Shown here piece after piece: positions 21,625-32,053 of a stretch of 64,000 bases of DNA. The DNA is from Phyto melanocephala. Lineage: Eukaryota; Arthropoda; Insecta; Diptera; Rhinophoridae. Each line of letters starts with the position of its first letter. Positions within the stretch are counted from its first letter, which is position 1. A model generated the notes under the pieces. The model was not told the DNA's origin and searched no databases. It saw only the letters and a program-made list of their open reading frames with translations. A program made the position numbers and the translations under genes. The stretch spans positions 110,853,833-110,917,832 of the forward strand of contig OW799233.1 in NCBI GenBank assembly GCA_941918925.1. The letters run 5' to 3'.

Positions 21625-22958
21625 TTAACGGCGTCCTAAGCCGAAGCCATAACGATTTGTCCGTCGGTCTTCATTTAAGGGATCACGTTTACCTAAGCCA
21701 AAGCTGTAAGGACGATTACGTTTTTCATCTGAAAATAAACAATGATTTATAAAATATATACATAGTTTTATTTCTTTTAGAATTTGAAGTCCACCAGGTT
21801 TTCGTCTAAAATTTATTTAAAAATTTTTATTTTGTACTGCTTAAGTTTTTTCCCAGCAAAAATTTATTTTGTACCGGTAAGCAGTAAAAAAAAATCATGC
21901 CTTCTTATGGCGCAATATTAGAGTGCATTCGAGGGTGCTATAAATGGAAGTCAGAAATTTCTATTAAATATATTTAATTTTTTATAAAATAACTTACTGC
22001 AACTTCTCTCGCTTACGAGGATGCAGGAATGTAAGCGAATGATTACCTCTCTTTACTGTAGTTCTTAAAAATTTTATTGAAAACACATAAAAGAGACATG
22101 ACATTACTGCATTAACCATGTGTGAAAATAGCAAATAATTAGAGCATCAAAGAGCCCTACCAAGTGGGACATCTCATATAAAAACCATGCCTTCCTGAAG
22201 CAGGTTGGGAAAGGAGAGTACATTTGTGTCTCCCTTACAAACCTGCTTCCGAGTATGCAGTAATTTTTGCTGGGTTACTACTTGAATTTACTTAAAATTC
22301 GTAGATTTGAAAATTTTAAAAGACAGTACTAGCATAGTAAATCTGTCATTTATAGTTTTTAAAAACTTTAATATATTTTTTATATACAGTCACTTTATCG
22401 GTCAGATTATAGTCAGTCTGACTACGTAAAACAAATTGTCATGCCTTTACGACTTCATTACCATTTGGGAGAAAGTTGTAAAGATAAGTATGATGTCCAA
22501 AAAACTCAAACCAGTTGACAAAACAAATACTAACCCAACATAAAAGCTGTATTGTAAGCCCGATCTAAATCCTCTGCATTCAGTGCATTCAGTGCATCCG
22601 TATCTTCATAGTCTGATCGTTTACCCAAGCCAAAAGAGTAGGGTCGAGCCCGTTTACCCAAGCCAAAATTGTAGACAGGCAAACGTTTTATACCATTACC
22701 GCCATTTGTATAAGTATAAGCTCGCCTACCCAAACCAAAAGCATAGCGTTCAACCCTCTTGTCATAATTGTCCTTACCACCCATATTCATTCCATCGCCA
22801 TCTATGTCGTTGGCTGCATTTGTATTAAACAAACTATTCGTTTGATGCCCAGCATTAGGCCCATTGACTGCAGAGGCTGAATCGTCGTAGCTCGGTTCAC
22901 TGTAGGCTGCAGTAAGACAATAGACCACCATCAAAATAATGACGAAACTTTTATTCAT
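21625..22958 (-). CDS. AstA: Allatostatin-A (callatostatin) neuropeptide precursor, two coding exons
   Basis: Exons 22958-22535 and 21728-21625 on the - strand join at phase 1 (donor GTTAGT, acceptor TTTTCAG) into 175 codons plus TAA. Signal peptide residues 1-20. Five FGL-amide peptides are each followed by Gly (amide donor) and a dibasic site: VERYAFGL (69-76), LPVYNFGL (93-100), ARPYSFGL (104-111), NRPYSFGL (146-153) and TNRYGFGL (165-172, or the longer DPLNEDRRTNRYGFGL from 157). They are released in the secretory pathway and act on galanin-like AstA receptors to inhibit gut muscle and feeding circuits; in flies they are brain-gut peptides rather than proven juvenile-hormone inhibitors. 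An acidic spacer (115-143) separates two peptide groups. The start context is CAACCATGA. All sites look intact. Confidence 0.95.
21852..22274. mobile_element. MITE with CCCAGCAAAAATT termini, in the AstA intron
   Basis: Inverted ends CCCAGCAAAAATT and AATTTTTGCTGGG enclose 423 bp within the AstA intron (21729-22534). A longer relative with the same ends lies at 59048-59656. I could not find a target duplication, so the superfamily is undetermined. Internal CTCGCTTACGAGG-like segments are shared with the second copy only in part. Confidence 0.7.
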
Positions 22959-23830
22959 GGTTGTGGCTTTAATTGGAAAAAAAAAACACTAAAGGCTAAG
23001 GATACAATATTAGGGTGAGATATTAATAAATGGTGAATTGAAATACTTTTACATGTGTGTGTGTATTTAATGGTGCCAAACGGTTGCTAAAATGTTAATG
23101 GTAAAAAAGTAACGATTTTGTTGGTTCAATGAACTTTACAAATATTTTGTAAAATTGTATTTTTTTAAACAATAATACTTTAAACAATTACATATGTCTT
23201 TATTTTTATTTCAGCATTTAAATCGATAATTTAATGAAGTGAAAAATATCTTTTTTAATAATAAAAACAAACATAAAATTGCTTGACAATTTTGAAAATG
23301 TTTAAGGAGTAAACTTAAGCAAAATATGTTAAGTGCACACTTATTTTAATAAAGAACTTAATAACAGTGTTATTAAGTTACTTTGAAGCATATCTTTATA
23401 TTAAAATGTTTAAGAAACGATATTCCAACATGTATAAGAAATAAATGAGTTTGCAATAAATATCGAAGTTCTAATGTCTGTATAATTGTGGTTTTTAAAG
23501 GCCTTTTATTTGTAGGCGAGTAAAAATTACACATCAAAATAACAAAATATATATTTGTTCCTACTTTATATAGGCATGTATGATTACAATAAAAAAGTAA
23601 TATCATTTTCAAAAAAAACTGCTAAATTCCAAGCAAAAATAAGTTGCATTTATGTAAGACAGCTCTCAAGGGTATGTCAGCTTGTTGGGAATAAGATACA
23701 CCAAAAATTAATAGACAAACATGTTAAGTATTCATTATTTCGAGTATTAATTATTATAATTTAATTGATTGCGAAAAAATTAAAAATTTAATGCGATTAA
23801 AATTAAATGTATTGGAGTGCTAAGGCTTTT
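22959..23830. other. Upstream region of AstA, no gene recognised
   Basis: AT-rich. The AstA promoter and any 5' UTR exon should lie here or further right, since the gene is transcribed leftward. No core promoter element is distinct enough to call. Confidence 0.4.
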
Positions 23831-23834
23831 TATC

Positions 23835-24166
23835 TCATCGGGCAATGTTGTATTCCCTTTGAATTGTAGCGACTGAAGGTGGAGATTCTGTGCATTTTTG
23901 TGCAACATTTTCTACAGATTCTATTATACGAGTACCGTCAATAGCTGGAGTCACATATTCGAAAACGGAGTCTTGTACATCTAATAAATAATCAGGATCA
24001 TGAGCAACGTTTTCGAAATAGAGGCTTCTACATCTACACAATATTCAGGATCAGTCACACTATTATCGTCAAAATCAAGTTCACCCTCACTTTCCTTAAG
24101 AATTTTTAAAATTTTTGAATTCGTCAATGACATATTTGCATCTAGGCAACAAAAAAAAAAAGACAA
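23835..24166 (-). pseudogene. Unrecognised acidic open fragments, possibly transposase N-terminus
   Basis: Two overlapping reverse-strand reading frames give MSLTNSKILKILKESEGELD followed by DDNSVTDPEYCVDVEASISK, and, after a frame change, DPDYLLDVQDSVFEYVTP to a stop near 23835. The DPEY...DVE and DPDY...DVQ segments look like an internal duplication. Acidic openings with D-P-x-Y motifs occur in some piggyBac-type transposases, but no catalytic domain follows. I do not assign a function. Confidence 0.25.
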
Positions 24167-24302
24167 ATTACTGTGCAGTGTGACATAAATGTTACAAACA
24201 GCAATTGACCAAATACAAGTTGAATATGGTTTGCTTTCAGTTGTATTTTATAAAAATTACTTTATTATATACTTACGCACTTATTATTAGCCAAGAAGAT
24301 AA

Positions 24303-24823
24303 TAGCGGAATTCACTCTTGGTAGAATTTTTTCAATTAATGCAAATATGCACTAATTTTTTGCTACCAAGTGTGAGTGCATTTTTCATGTGTGTTGCAAA
24401 CTTATGGCAACGAGCTGATTTTTTAGGTATTTAAGAAACAACAAATCTTTTTTTAAATTAATAAGTAAGATTCTGTGTTTTAATATTTTCCGAAAAGAAA
24501 ATTAATTAATTTTAAATAAATTACAATGCCTAAATCAACGGAAAAATATAACATCACAATTTTTTTTGGTAAAAAATGCCATGTATGAAATTGAATTTGT
24601 GGAGATTTTAAATTCTGAGAGTCAAAAAATTGTGTATCTATTGTGCAAATTTGTGTGACATTACTTTGCACTGATTTTTAGTTGTGCATATTTGCTCAAG
24701 TGATGCAAATTGCAATTCAATAGAATTTGTTTTTGTAGTCGTGCACAAGTTAAATTGTTTGCTAGGCTTGCACGGTCTGCACGACTTGCAAGGGTAGTTT
24801 GCATCAAAGAGTGAGTTCCGCTA
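24303..24823. mobile_element. MITE with TAGCGGAATTCACTCT-type termini
   Basis: The left end TAGCGGAATTCACTCT is mirrored on the right as AGAGTGAGTTCCGCTA (one mismatch). The ends can be read as GCGGAA... with a TA target duplication, which would suggest the Tc1/mariner type. The 521-bp interior has repeated TGCAAAT, GTGCA and GTGTGACATTAC motifs and no long coding region. Confidence 0.65.
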
Positions 24824-24842
24824 ATATGTATAACGCAAATCT

Positions 24843-24973
24843 GGGGCCGAATTACGGCATTCGAACGTGATCGAAATTGTAAAATTCTTATTAGAATCTC
24901 TATACCTAATGCACAGCGAACTCGATCGTTCGAGTGAAATTTCGATCGTGATCGAATGCCGTAATTCGGCCCC
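24843..24973. mobile_element. 131-bp foldback MITE
   Basis: Almost entirely palindromic. GGGGCCGAATTACGGCATTC at the left is perfectly mirrored by GAATGCCGTAATTCGGCCCC at the right, and the arms extend further through GTGATCGAAATT / AATTTCGATCGTGATC with small differences. No clear target duplication. It lies 20 bp from the preceding MITE. Confidence 0.8.
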
Positions 24974-25395
24974 TGATTTTTGCACTAAAAACTTAAACAC
25001 TTGTTATAGTTTGAAATTTTTTTCAGCAATAAAATTTTGGCACAGAAAAATATGTGATAATAATGTTGTCCCGTTATATTTTACTTGTTTTTTATTGCGC
25101 ACGGTTTGCACTAGTTATGTCACAAAACCCAGCAATATACAGCAAATTTTAGTGTATGTGACATTACTGTTACATGGCCAGATAAAGGGTTAAATTATAA
25201 TAACTAATACTGATCGCGGAAAAATTAAATTCTTATAAATAAATTGTTTAAAAAATGAATCGTGTTTTAAAACGTTTAAATATTTTCCCTAAACAAAAAG
25301 ATATTGAAACATTTTTTTTTCGAAATTTAAATTAATCAAGTATTGTCTTATGGTTAAAAAGTTTCGTACCTTCTTAAATTTAATCGTGTATATTA

Positions 25396-26100
25396 GGTTA
25401 CGTTAAGTTGAAAAGAGAGGTAATAAGGGTTTAGCCTTTTAAAAAGTAATGGTATTCAAAAATTACCCCATTTTGGATAATTCGTTGGCTACTTCGTTTC
25501 CGATTATGCCGTAATGGCCCTAGACGTTCGCAATTTGCATGCGAGTTTATCTTACTCTTGCATTGCAGGACATTCTGAGAATGAAATTTTTCGTTCATTT
25601 GAGTCTTGATAACTGTCTGTAAAAATTCGAATGATCGGAGATTCATTATCAGACTCCTTTATCTATCTACTTTGTTTCGTTATTTCCATAATCTCAGCCT
25701 TGAAAACAATATTATGATCTGTTTCGGCTTATGCCAAATGAACCTATTCCAGTTTGGCCATTAATCTTAAGTCCGCCTACATAAAGATCAATGTCTTCGA
25801 TGTTTTTTATCCCATTGGATTCTCCCTCCTCAATTAATGCTCTCATATTTCGTTGGGATATTGTCATATGTGATATTTCCCATCGGTAAGATATCAATTA
25901 TCTTACAAGTCATTCACCCATTGCCAGTAAACTGGCAGTGGCTACGACTGCTTCATATTTCACCTGTATTTCAACTGGTATAATTGATAGTAAATTCTCT
26001 ATAGTCATTGCTAGTATGGTTCTTATGGAATCGCACAAACTAATGCAGCTCTGTCCTTCAAGGTTTTATATTAATCTTCTTCTCTAAAGATGACCACCAC
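25396..26100 (-). mobile_element. LINE fragment with RNase H remnant, internally deleted
   Basis: Reverse-strand reading gives LLSIIPVEIQVKYEAVVAT (connection region after the reverse transcriptase), then EISHMTISQRNMRALIEEGE, IEDIDLYVGGLKINGQTGIG and FTDS, which align with the RNase H part of the LINE at 45346-46478. Frameshifts, stops and a deletion remove the C-terminus. It ends near TTTTCAACTTAACGTAACCT (reverse strand), close to the 3' end of the other copy. Dead copy of the same family. Confidence 0.75.
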
Positions 26101-26561
26101 TCCCTTTTTAGAGAACTGAAGAAGCTTTCCACAACAGAATTGTCGCAATACGTTAGGATCGTTCGTACGTACCTATCGCTCTATTGTTTATATTTGTGCA
26201 AGTATTTACCTTTACATCTTATAACTACCACAAAATACTAAACTAAATAAATAAATTTTATCTTTCTGCCCTCCTTTCCCATACAAATTTTAACTCTGAA
26301 AAAAACTGAAATTCTTCTATTAGAGCAATATGTCAAAGTTATACTTATAAAAAGACTTTACGTGAATAATTATTCAATAATTTTAATGACAGTCTATAAA
26401 GTCAATAATATAGTTTCTAAATTAACACTTTAAAGAATTTTTGTATGTCTATCTGTCTGTCTTTTGGAGTCAGCAATGCGGACCAGGCTACACTAGTTGT
26501 AAAATTTTAATTTTTAATTTCAAAAGGATACTGCAACGTATGATGTGTTTTATATTGAACA

Positions 26562-28128
26562 AGTAAGAACACTTTATTCGGCTGTGCCGAATCTTTTATA
26601 CCCACCACCAATTTTGTGTACATTTAAAGCACAAAATTTTTATTTTGTTAATCGCTATGGAATAATCTCTTTATAAAAAAATATCACTTTCTCTGTAGAG
26701 GGTGGTTAAATTGAAGGTGAACTACACCTAGACATCAAATTTGTTTTCGGCATTTCATTTGACATTTCTCAATCTCAGACTACCTCAATTTGAACAGTGG
26801 AAAGATACGCAAATGAGCAACGCGTTAAAGTTATTCAGGTTTTTTATGAAAATGGGCGTTCAAATCAAAATGCCTTTTTTGCACTTCGTGATTCTTTTGG
26901 TCAACATAATCGTTCGAATTCGTCCACAATCGTGAGAATTGTAAAAAATATTTAAATGTCTGCAAAGCAGGTCTGTATGAAATGTGAAAACATCTGTGAA
27001 TGCCATCTTAGTTCGTTGAATGGGAAACATTGCTGTTTTTCACGAAAACGTGGCAAAAAAGCAAGCAACCTCGACTCATCATCGTGCCCAACAATTGAGC
27101 ATCAACAGTGTCATTGAAAATTTGGACTATCGGATCGAGGTGTGCCGCCGAGGTTGGGGGGCCATTTGGCCGATATTTTGTTCCATACATAATTGAAGCA
27201 TACAAATATTATCATTATAAAAAGAAATGATAATAATTTCCTAAATAATTTGTGTTTTATTTAAAATCAACATCGGGCCTTAAAATTTAACCAGCCTTTA
27301 TAACTTCGATATGCTAGTAAAATACTTTTGTAAATATAGTCTTTCAATGAAAGTGGGCGTTAAAGTAGGCATGTCAATAAAGTTTCTGCTAATAAATACA
27401 ACTAAGATATTTCAATATAGTCCTTAATTCTTCCAAAAACTTTGTCAATATAGAAATTACATGAATTTAGGATAAGCCGTTATATGGGAGGTGGGCGTAG
27501 AAGTGAGCGTGTCACATTGATTTTCCGTCACAACAAAGCCTCTAACCAAAGAACAAAGTCTGCTAAATTTCAGAATCGTACATATAAATTTGTCAGTTTT
27601 ATTAGGTTTTAAATTTTGAATAGACTGAAAAATACACTGCGCGGTATAAATTTTTGTAAATTTTGATCTATAACTCCTTTCCTAATGCATAAATATAAGA
27701 ACTTTTGAAAATAAATATTGTTTTGACTCGAGAAATATATATTCGAAGTTAAATGACTCTACGTTAATGTGTTTGGACACAATTGCATTTTATTCGATGT
27801 TCGAAGGACACGGTTTTTTCGACCTACTCTTGCATTACGCGCAATAACTCTCTTCCTAATGTTCCGGTGTAGCCCATTTTCAACTCCAAACAAACCTTGT
27901 CTATAAGAAAGATTTTGGCAAAATTTAAGCCCCCTAGCTTTTTCGGTGCGACCTCTATCGTGCTTTAAACAGACGGACAGACGGACGGACATAGCTAAAT
28001 CGTCATCAAATCAAACCCTGATTCAGAATATATATACTTTATGGCGTCTAAAATGGATATTTCGATGTGTTACAAACGGAATGACAAAATGAATATACCC
28101 CCAATATTTTTTTGGTGGCGGGTATAAA
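26562..28128 (+). repeat. ATACCC-family repeat, long (C) subtype, with nested mariner
   Basis: Starts ACAAGTAAGAACACTTTATT, CGGCTGTGCCGAA, TATACCCACCACCAA and ends TTTGGTGGCGGGTATAAAAA, so the ends form an inverted pair. A mariner relic (26698-27298) is inserted near the left end. The right half carries the GACGGACAGACGGACGGAC microsatellite and the GTGTTACAAACGGAATGACA block shared with the 17461 copy. Confidence 0.78.
26698..27298 (+). mobile_element. Mariner-type relic with terminal inverted repeats and TA target
   Basis: The ends GAGGGTGGTTAAATTGAAGG and its mirror AAATTTAACCAGCCTT are bordered by TA. Translation in shifted frames gives ERVKVIQVFYENGRSNQNAF and, later, VGNIAVFHENVAKKQATSTH plus QQLSINSV, the N-terminal helix-turn-helix region of mariner transposases. 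The catalytic core is deleted (601 bp in all). Confidence 0.78.
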
Positions 28129-30401
28129 AAGGGTTTATTTAAATGCACTTTTGTCTTGATATTATGAGTAAAATTTTAAATAAATTTATTAAATACTTCT
28201 ACCAAAATATGTTTAAAAGAATCCATTAGCTTTGGAAAGGTCGTCACTATTTTTTTTAGGTATGTTCACACTAGTCAAATTTTTGGCGAAATAAAAGTAC
28301 AGTAAAATGTTTAATTTTCTGCCATAAATAAAAAATTTTTTTTTTGATTTAAAATTGGCAGAATTTATACAATTTCAACATCAATAATTGTTATATGTTC
28401 TGCCTATATATACAGTAAGAAAACTCATATAAGATTAAACGAAGAACAGTGGTAATGCTTCTTTAGGCAAATTCTATTATATTTAAATGTAATGTTGTTT
28501 GTTTTTTTAAAGGTGTCATTAGATATTCTACATAGTATTATGGCAAGTTTAAATCCAACTATAACATGGGAAAATCAATCACAATTTTAACATAAAAAAT
28601 TTCTTAAAAATCGCATAAAGAAAGTATTAGTTCGTACATTTTTATTTTTCATTTAATATCCACTAAAAGAAAAATATTAAATTTCTTATGTATTTGCAGA
28701 ATACGTGTATGTACATCTTATATCAAGGTCATAAGCCGAGTTCTTTAATTTGTTCTTCAATTATATTATTTGTTACTTTTATTTTACTTAAGGCTCATCA
28801 AGCATCATTTATCTCATTAATCATCGTTCGCAAATTGACAAATTACACAAAAAGTTTTAAGCAAATAATAACAAAACACTAATAAATAACAAAATTAATT
28901 TTTTTTGCAACAAACGAAGCTGCTTCAGCCAATTTGGGACAAAGATTAGTTCATTCTTAACATGCATTTCGTTTTTCTGGTAATTTGCTGGTTATTTTAA
29001 TAAGAATTTTGTTGTTAAAAAACTTGTTTATTGTACTTTAAATATTTTAATATCTTTTTTGCTTTTTCTCTCATTAGAGTGTTTTTGAATGTGTGCTCAA
29101 TGCTGTGTACATATACACACATATATTTTTTTGTAGCATAGCTAAAGGCGTATTCGCTAAGCTGTTGTTGGTATTAATAAGTATCCATCTTAAGCGCAAA
29201 CAACATCAGCGGCACCATTTCGTATTGTTTATTTTATGATGTGACAATGATGCCGGGTATTAAATGTTGTTTTTTTCTTTTTGTTTTTGTATTTAAGAGA
29301 AAATGAATGCGAAAATAAAGTTCTTGTGACAGAAAAGTTTCCAACTCTCTAAACAGCGACGAGTATAGAATAATAAAAAATACAAGACAATAAAGGGAAA
29401 ATGTGTGTATGTATGTATGTATTTATGTATGTGTTAAGAAAATATTTTTTTCTTATTATTAATACACGTGAAAAATTTATATTATATGTTGATTATAAAT
29501 TCAATAAAATTGAAAAATTTTTTGCATTAAGTGTTGTTTATTTTTTTTACAAAAACGTGATTAAAATACTCGCGACGAAATTTATAATTTAGTTCTGAGC
29601 AATACAATTTGCTTTTAGAGATAAAAATTGAAAATAATTTTGTAAAAGCAAAAGAATTTTATTATGCTGAAGGGTTTTAAATCTAATTTCAGCTAGTGGC
29701 TTTACATTATCAGGCGTGACACACAATCCGATCGCAGTAATTGAAATTCAGTAATTCTTATCTCGATTAATTTGTTTATATCTAGAATCCTATTTTTTGC
29801 TGAGTTGTTTTTTTTCGTTTGATAAGTATTAGTTTCAGCAGTTACCAGCCCTCACCACTTTGTTTCAGACGCTATCTTAAATTTGGAATTTGTTGATTGT
29901 GTATTCTATTCTAGTCTACTAGTCTAGTTCTTTTAATTGATGCCAATATTATATGCGACTAATAGGAGTAAACATTTAACTGCTTAATGTGACGTGTACA
30001 TAATTTTTTTTCAGTTTGTGGACCAATTAGACCAATATTTTTGAAAAATTACCTTGAAGTTTATTTGTTTGCACTAACGAAAGGAATCTGTGCATTGTAA
30101 TTTAACTAGGTTTGTGGTAAATTTGATGAAATAACAGAGGCAGAGTATTTCGATTATGAGGACTATTTAATTTGTAATCTGGTAAATTGGTAGTTATGAG
30201 AAGTAAAACATTAGTTTATTTAGAAAGAACATATAAATTATTTTTGCTTAGAATTTGTTAATTATTGACCGATCTGGCAAAAGTTTTCTATTCTGTACAT
30301 TATCCAAGAGTTTTGTAAAATGTTCTAAATGTTATGAATTTTATTTCACGCTATATTCAATGTAAACATAAATAACAAAACAAAAATAACAAAACATTAA
30401 T
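28129..30401. other. Intergenic DNA, nothing recognised
   Basis: AT-rich, with a short (TATG)n run near 29403-29435. No coding family, no RNA gene and no paired termini seen. Confidence 0.45.
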
Positions 30402-30632
30402 GGCCGTAATTTCAACAATCGGATAACTACTGGTGTAACTACCTTATAGATATCTTTATCTAGCCTTATCTAGTTTAATTTACCTACGTGTATGCACCGA
30501 AGACATTTGTAAAAAAATATGGCAACAATAAGGTTTGACGTTATATTATATGTCAAAAATATTTAACAAATATAAATTTTCTTTTTAAAAGTTATACGGG
30601 TTTTCACATAATTTTAATTTTATATTAAAAAA

Positions 30633-30940
30633 ATGTCTGGAAAGGAGAATAAACGCAGCCCAAATTTTACGGATGGTGAGAAAACCACATTAATCAATTT
30701 GGTACATCAACATAGAAGTCTTTTAGAAACAAAAAAAAAACAGACGCAGCTAGCAACCAAAAAAATCAGAGGTGTGGGCAAAACTAGCAGAAAAGTTTAA
30801 TGCCGCTAGTGGAAGATCTCCAAGAGATGCAGCTAATTAGCGTTCCAAATATGTTGACCTAAAGAAGACTCTACGGAAAAAGATGGGAAACAACAAACGG
30901 AAGATGTACAAGACAGGCGGTGGGCCAGCTACGTAAAATC
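30633..30940 (+). pseudogene. Myb/SANT-like (Harbinger partner) protein, frameshifted
   Basis: Starts ATGTCTGGAAAGGAGAATAA. Reads NFTDGEKTTLINLVHQHRSL, hits a frameshift around the A-run at 30730, then continues WAKLAEKFNAASGRSPRDA, a stop, and SKYVDLKKTLRKKMGNNKR with TGGGPAT. In intact elements this protein helps the transposase enter the nucleus and bind the ends. Confidence 0.6.
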
Positions 30941-31022
30941 GTAGAGTTAGCAACAATTGATGGCTTGGCGAAATGTTCGTTTTTCTAAAATGCAAATATT
31001 TTTTAGAACTTTTGTTTGAATG

Positions 31023-31223
31023 TTAATTTATATACAGTTTTGATTCAATTTTTTGTAAAACCATTTTTGCACTCTTCTTTGAAAGACGAAATCTTTTTAG
31101 AATCTCGGATTCATTCCATATTTCGAAATAATGCATTGTTTCTCTGAAATTATGTGGTACTCTTTGCGAATTCAATTTCAGCAAATATTGTAAACTTTTC
31201 GGCTCATCTAATTCTGAATTCAT
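31023..31223 (-). pseudogene. Truncated Harbinger-like transposase N-terminus
   Basis: 66 codons ending in a stop. The segment NESEILKRFRLSKKSAKMVL resembles the entry region of PIF/Harbinger nucleases (F-x-x-R-F-R-L-S-K). No DDE residues remain. It faces the Myb-like frame at 30633-30940 within the same pair of inverted ends. Confidence 0.55.
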
Positions 31224-31973
31224 CGTTTTTTTTTCGTTTATTAAACAATTATTTTTTTTTTTAATTTATTTTTATATTTTATTTAACTTTTTTCAGAAAT
31301 AATTTGACATTTTTTTCAAAAAAAATTTACCTAAAGAAATAACCAACCAGAATCTATAGTGTAGGATACACCATAGATTACCTATCCGATATGTCTTACC
31401 TAGGGGTAGAAATTACTATTTTTTGTTTACACCATAGATATCTACACACTGATAGTTATCTATTCCTTGAAATTACGGCCATAAGCTCACTTAAATAAAT
31501 TAAAAGATTTTCGCTAACGTTTTGCTTCAAAACAGGTATAATATTAAAACAAAAAGTGATAATCAAAAAAAGAAAAGGTAAGTCATAGCAAAAGCATCAC
31601 ACGTTAAAAAAAAACGTAAAAAATACTAAAAAGCAGTGTTACTAAATATTATTACATTAATAAGGCAGTTTGAAGAGAAAACACTTACTTTTATGAGATT
31701 TTTTTTTTATAAAATAAACGAAAATATTTCTCTCATTGCATTTTTTTTTTTGGTCCACGTTTACTATCAAAACATTTAAACATGCTTTGAATGTTCTATT
31801 TTATCTTTGTTTAAATTCAACTTAATTTAATTACAGCACTGTTCTATTTGAATTTTCAGTATTTTAATCGTAAAGTAAAACACATATTTTAAGTTCAATA
31901 AAATTGCTGTTAAGCCTCTTTTCTTATGCATGTGCAGCTCTTTAGTATACACCTTTACACCTTTACCACATAA

Positions 31974-32053
31974 CGTCGTTCGTAAATTATTGTGCTCTAT
32001 ATGACATACATATAAAACCTATACATATGGAACACAATAATTTACGAACGACG
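31974..32053. repeat. Perfect 21-bp inverted repeat (80-bp hairpin)
   Basis: Left arm 31974-31994 (CGTCGTTCGTAAATTATTGT plus G) and right arm 32033-32053 are exact reverse complements, separated by 38 nt of AT-rich loop. It could be a tiny MITE or a small-RNA hairpin; neither is shown. Confidence 0.75.

Larger units (their letters stand above)
30402..31480. mobile_element. PIF/Harbinger-type element relic with two opposed reading frames
   Basis: The inverted ends GGCCGTAATTTCAA and TTGAAATTACGGCC both continue into a TAACTA-like subterminal block. Forward strand from 30633: MSGKENKRSPNFTDGEKTTL, then (after a frameshift) SEVWAKLAEKFNAASGRSPR and SKYVDLKKTLRKKMG, the Myb/SANT-like DNA-binding protein of Harbinger elements. 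Reverse strand 31223-31023: MNSELDEPKSLQYLL and FEIWNESEILKRFRLSKKSA, like the start of a Harbinger transposase. The catalytic part is missing. The expected 3-bp TWA duplication is not clear. Confidence 0.72.

Noticed and set aside
27759..27992. 77-codon reverse frame
   Set aside because: Falls in the non-coding ATACCC-family repeat; the other copy at 17461 does not keep the frame.
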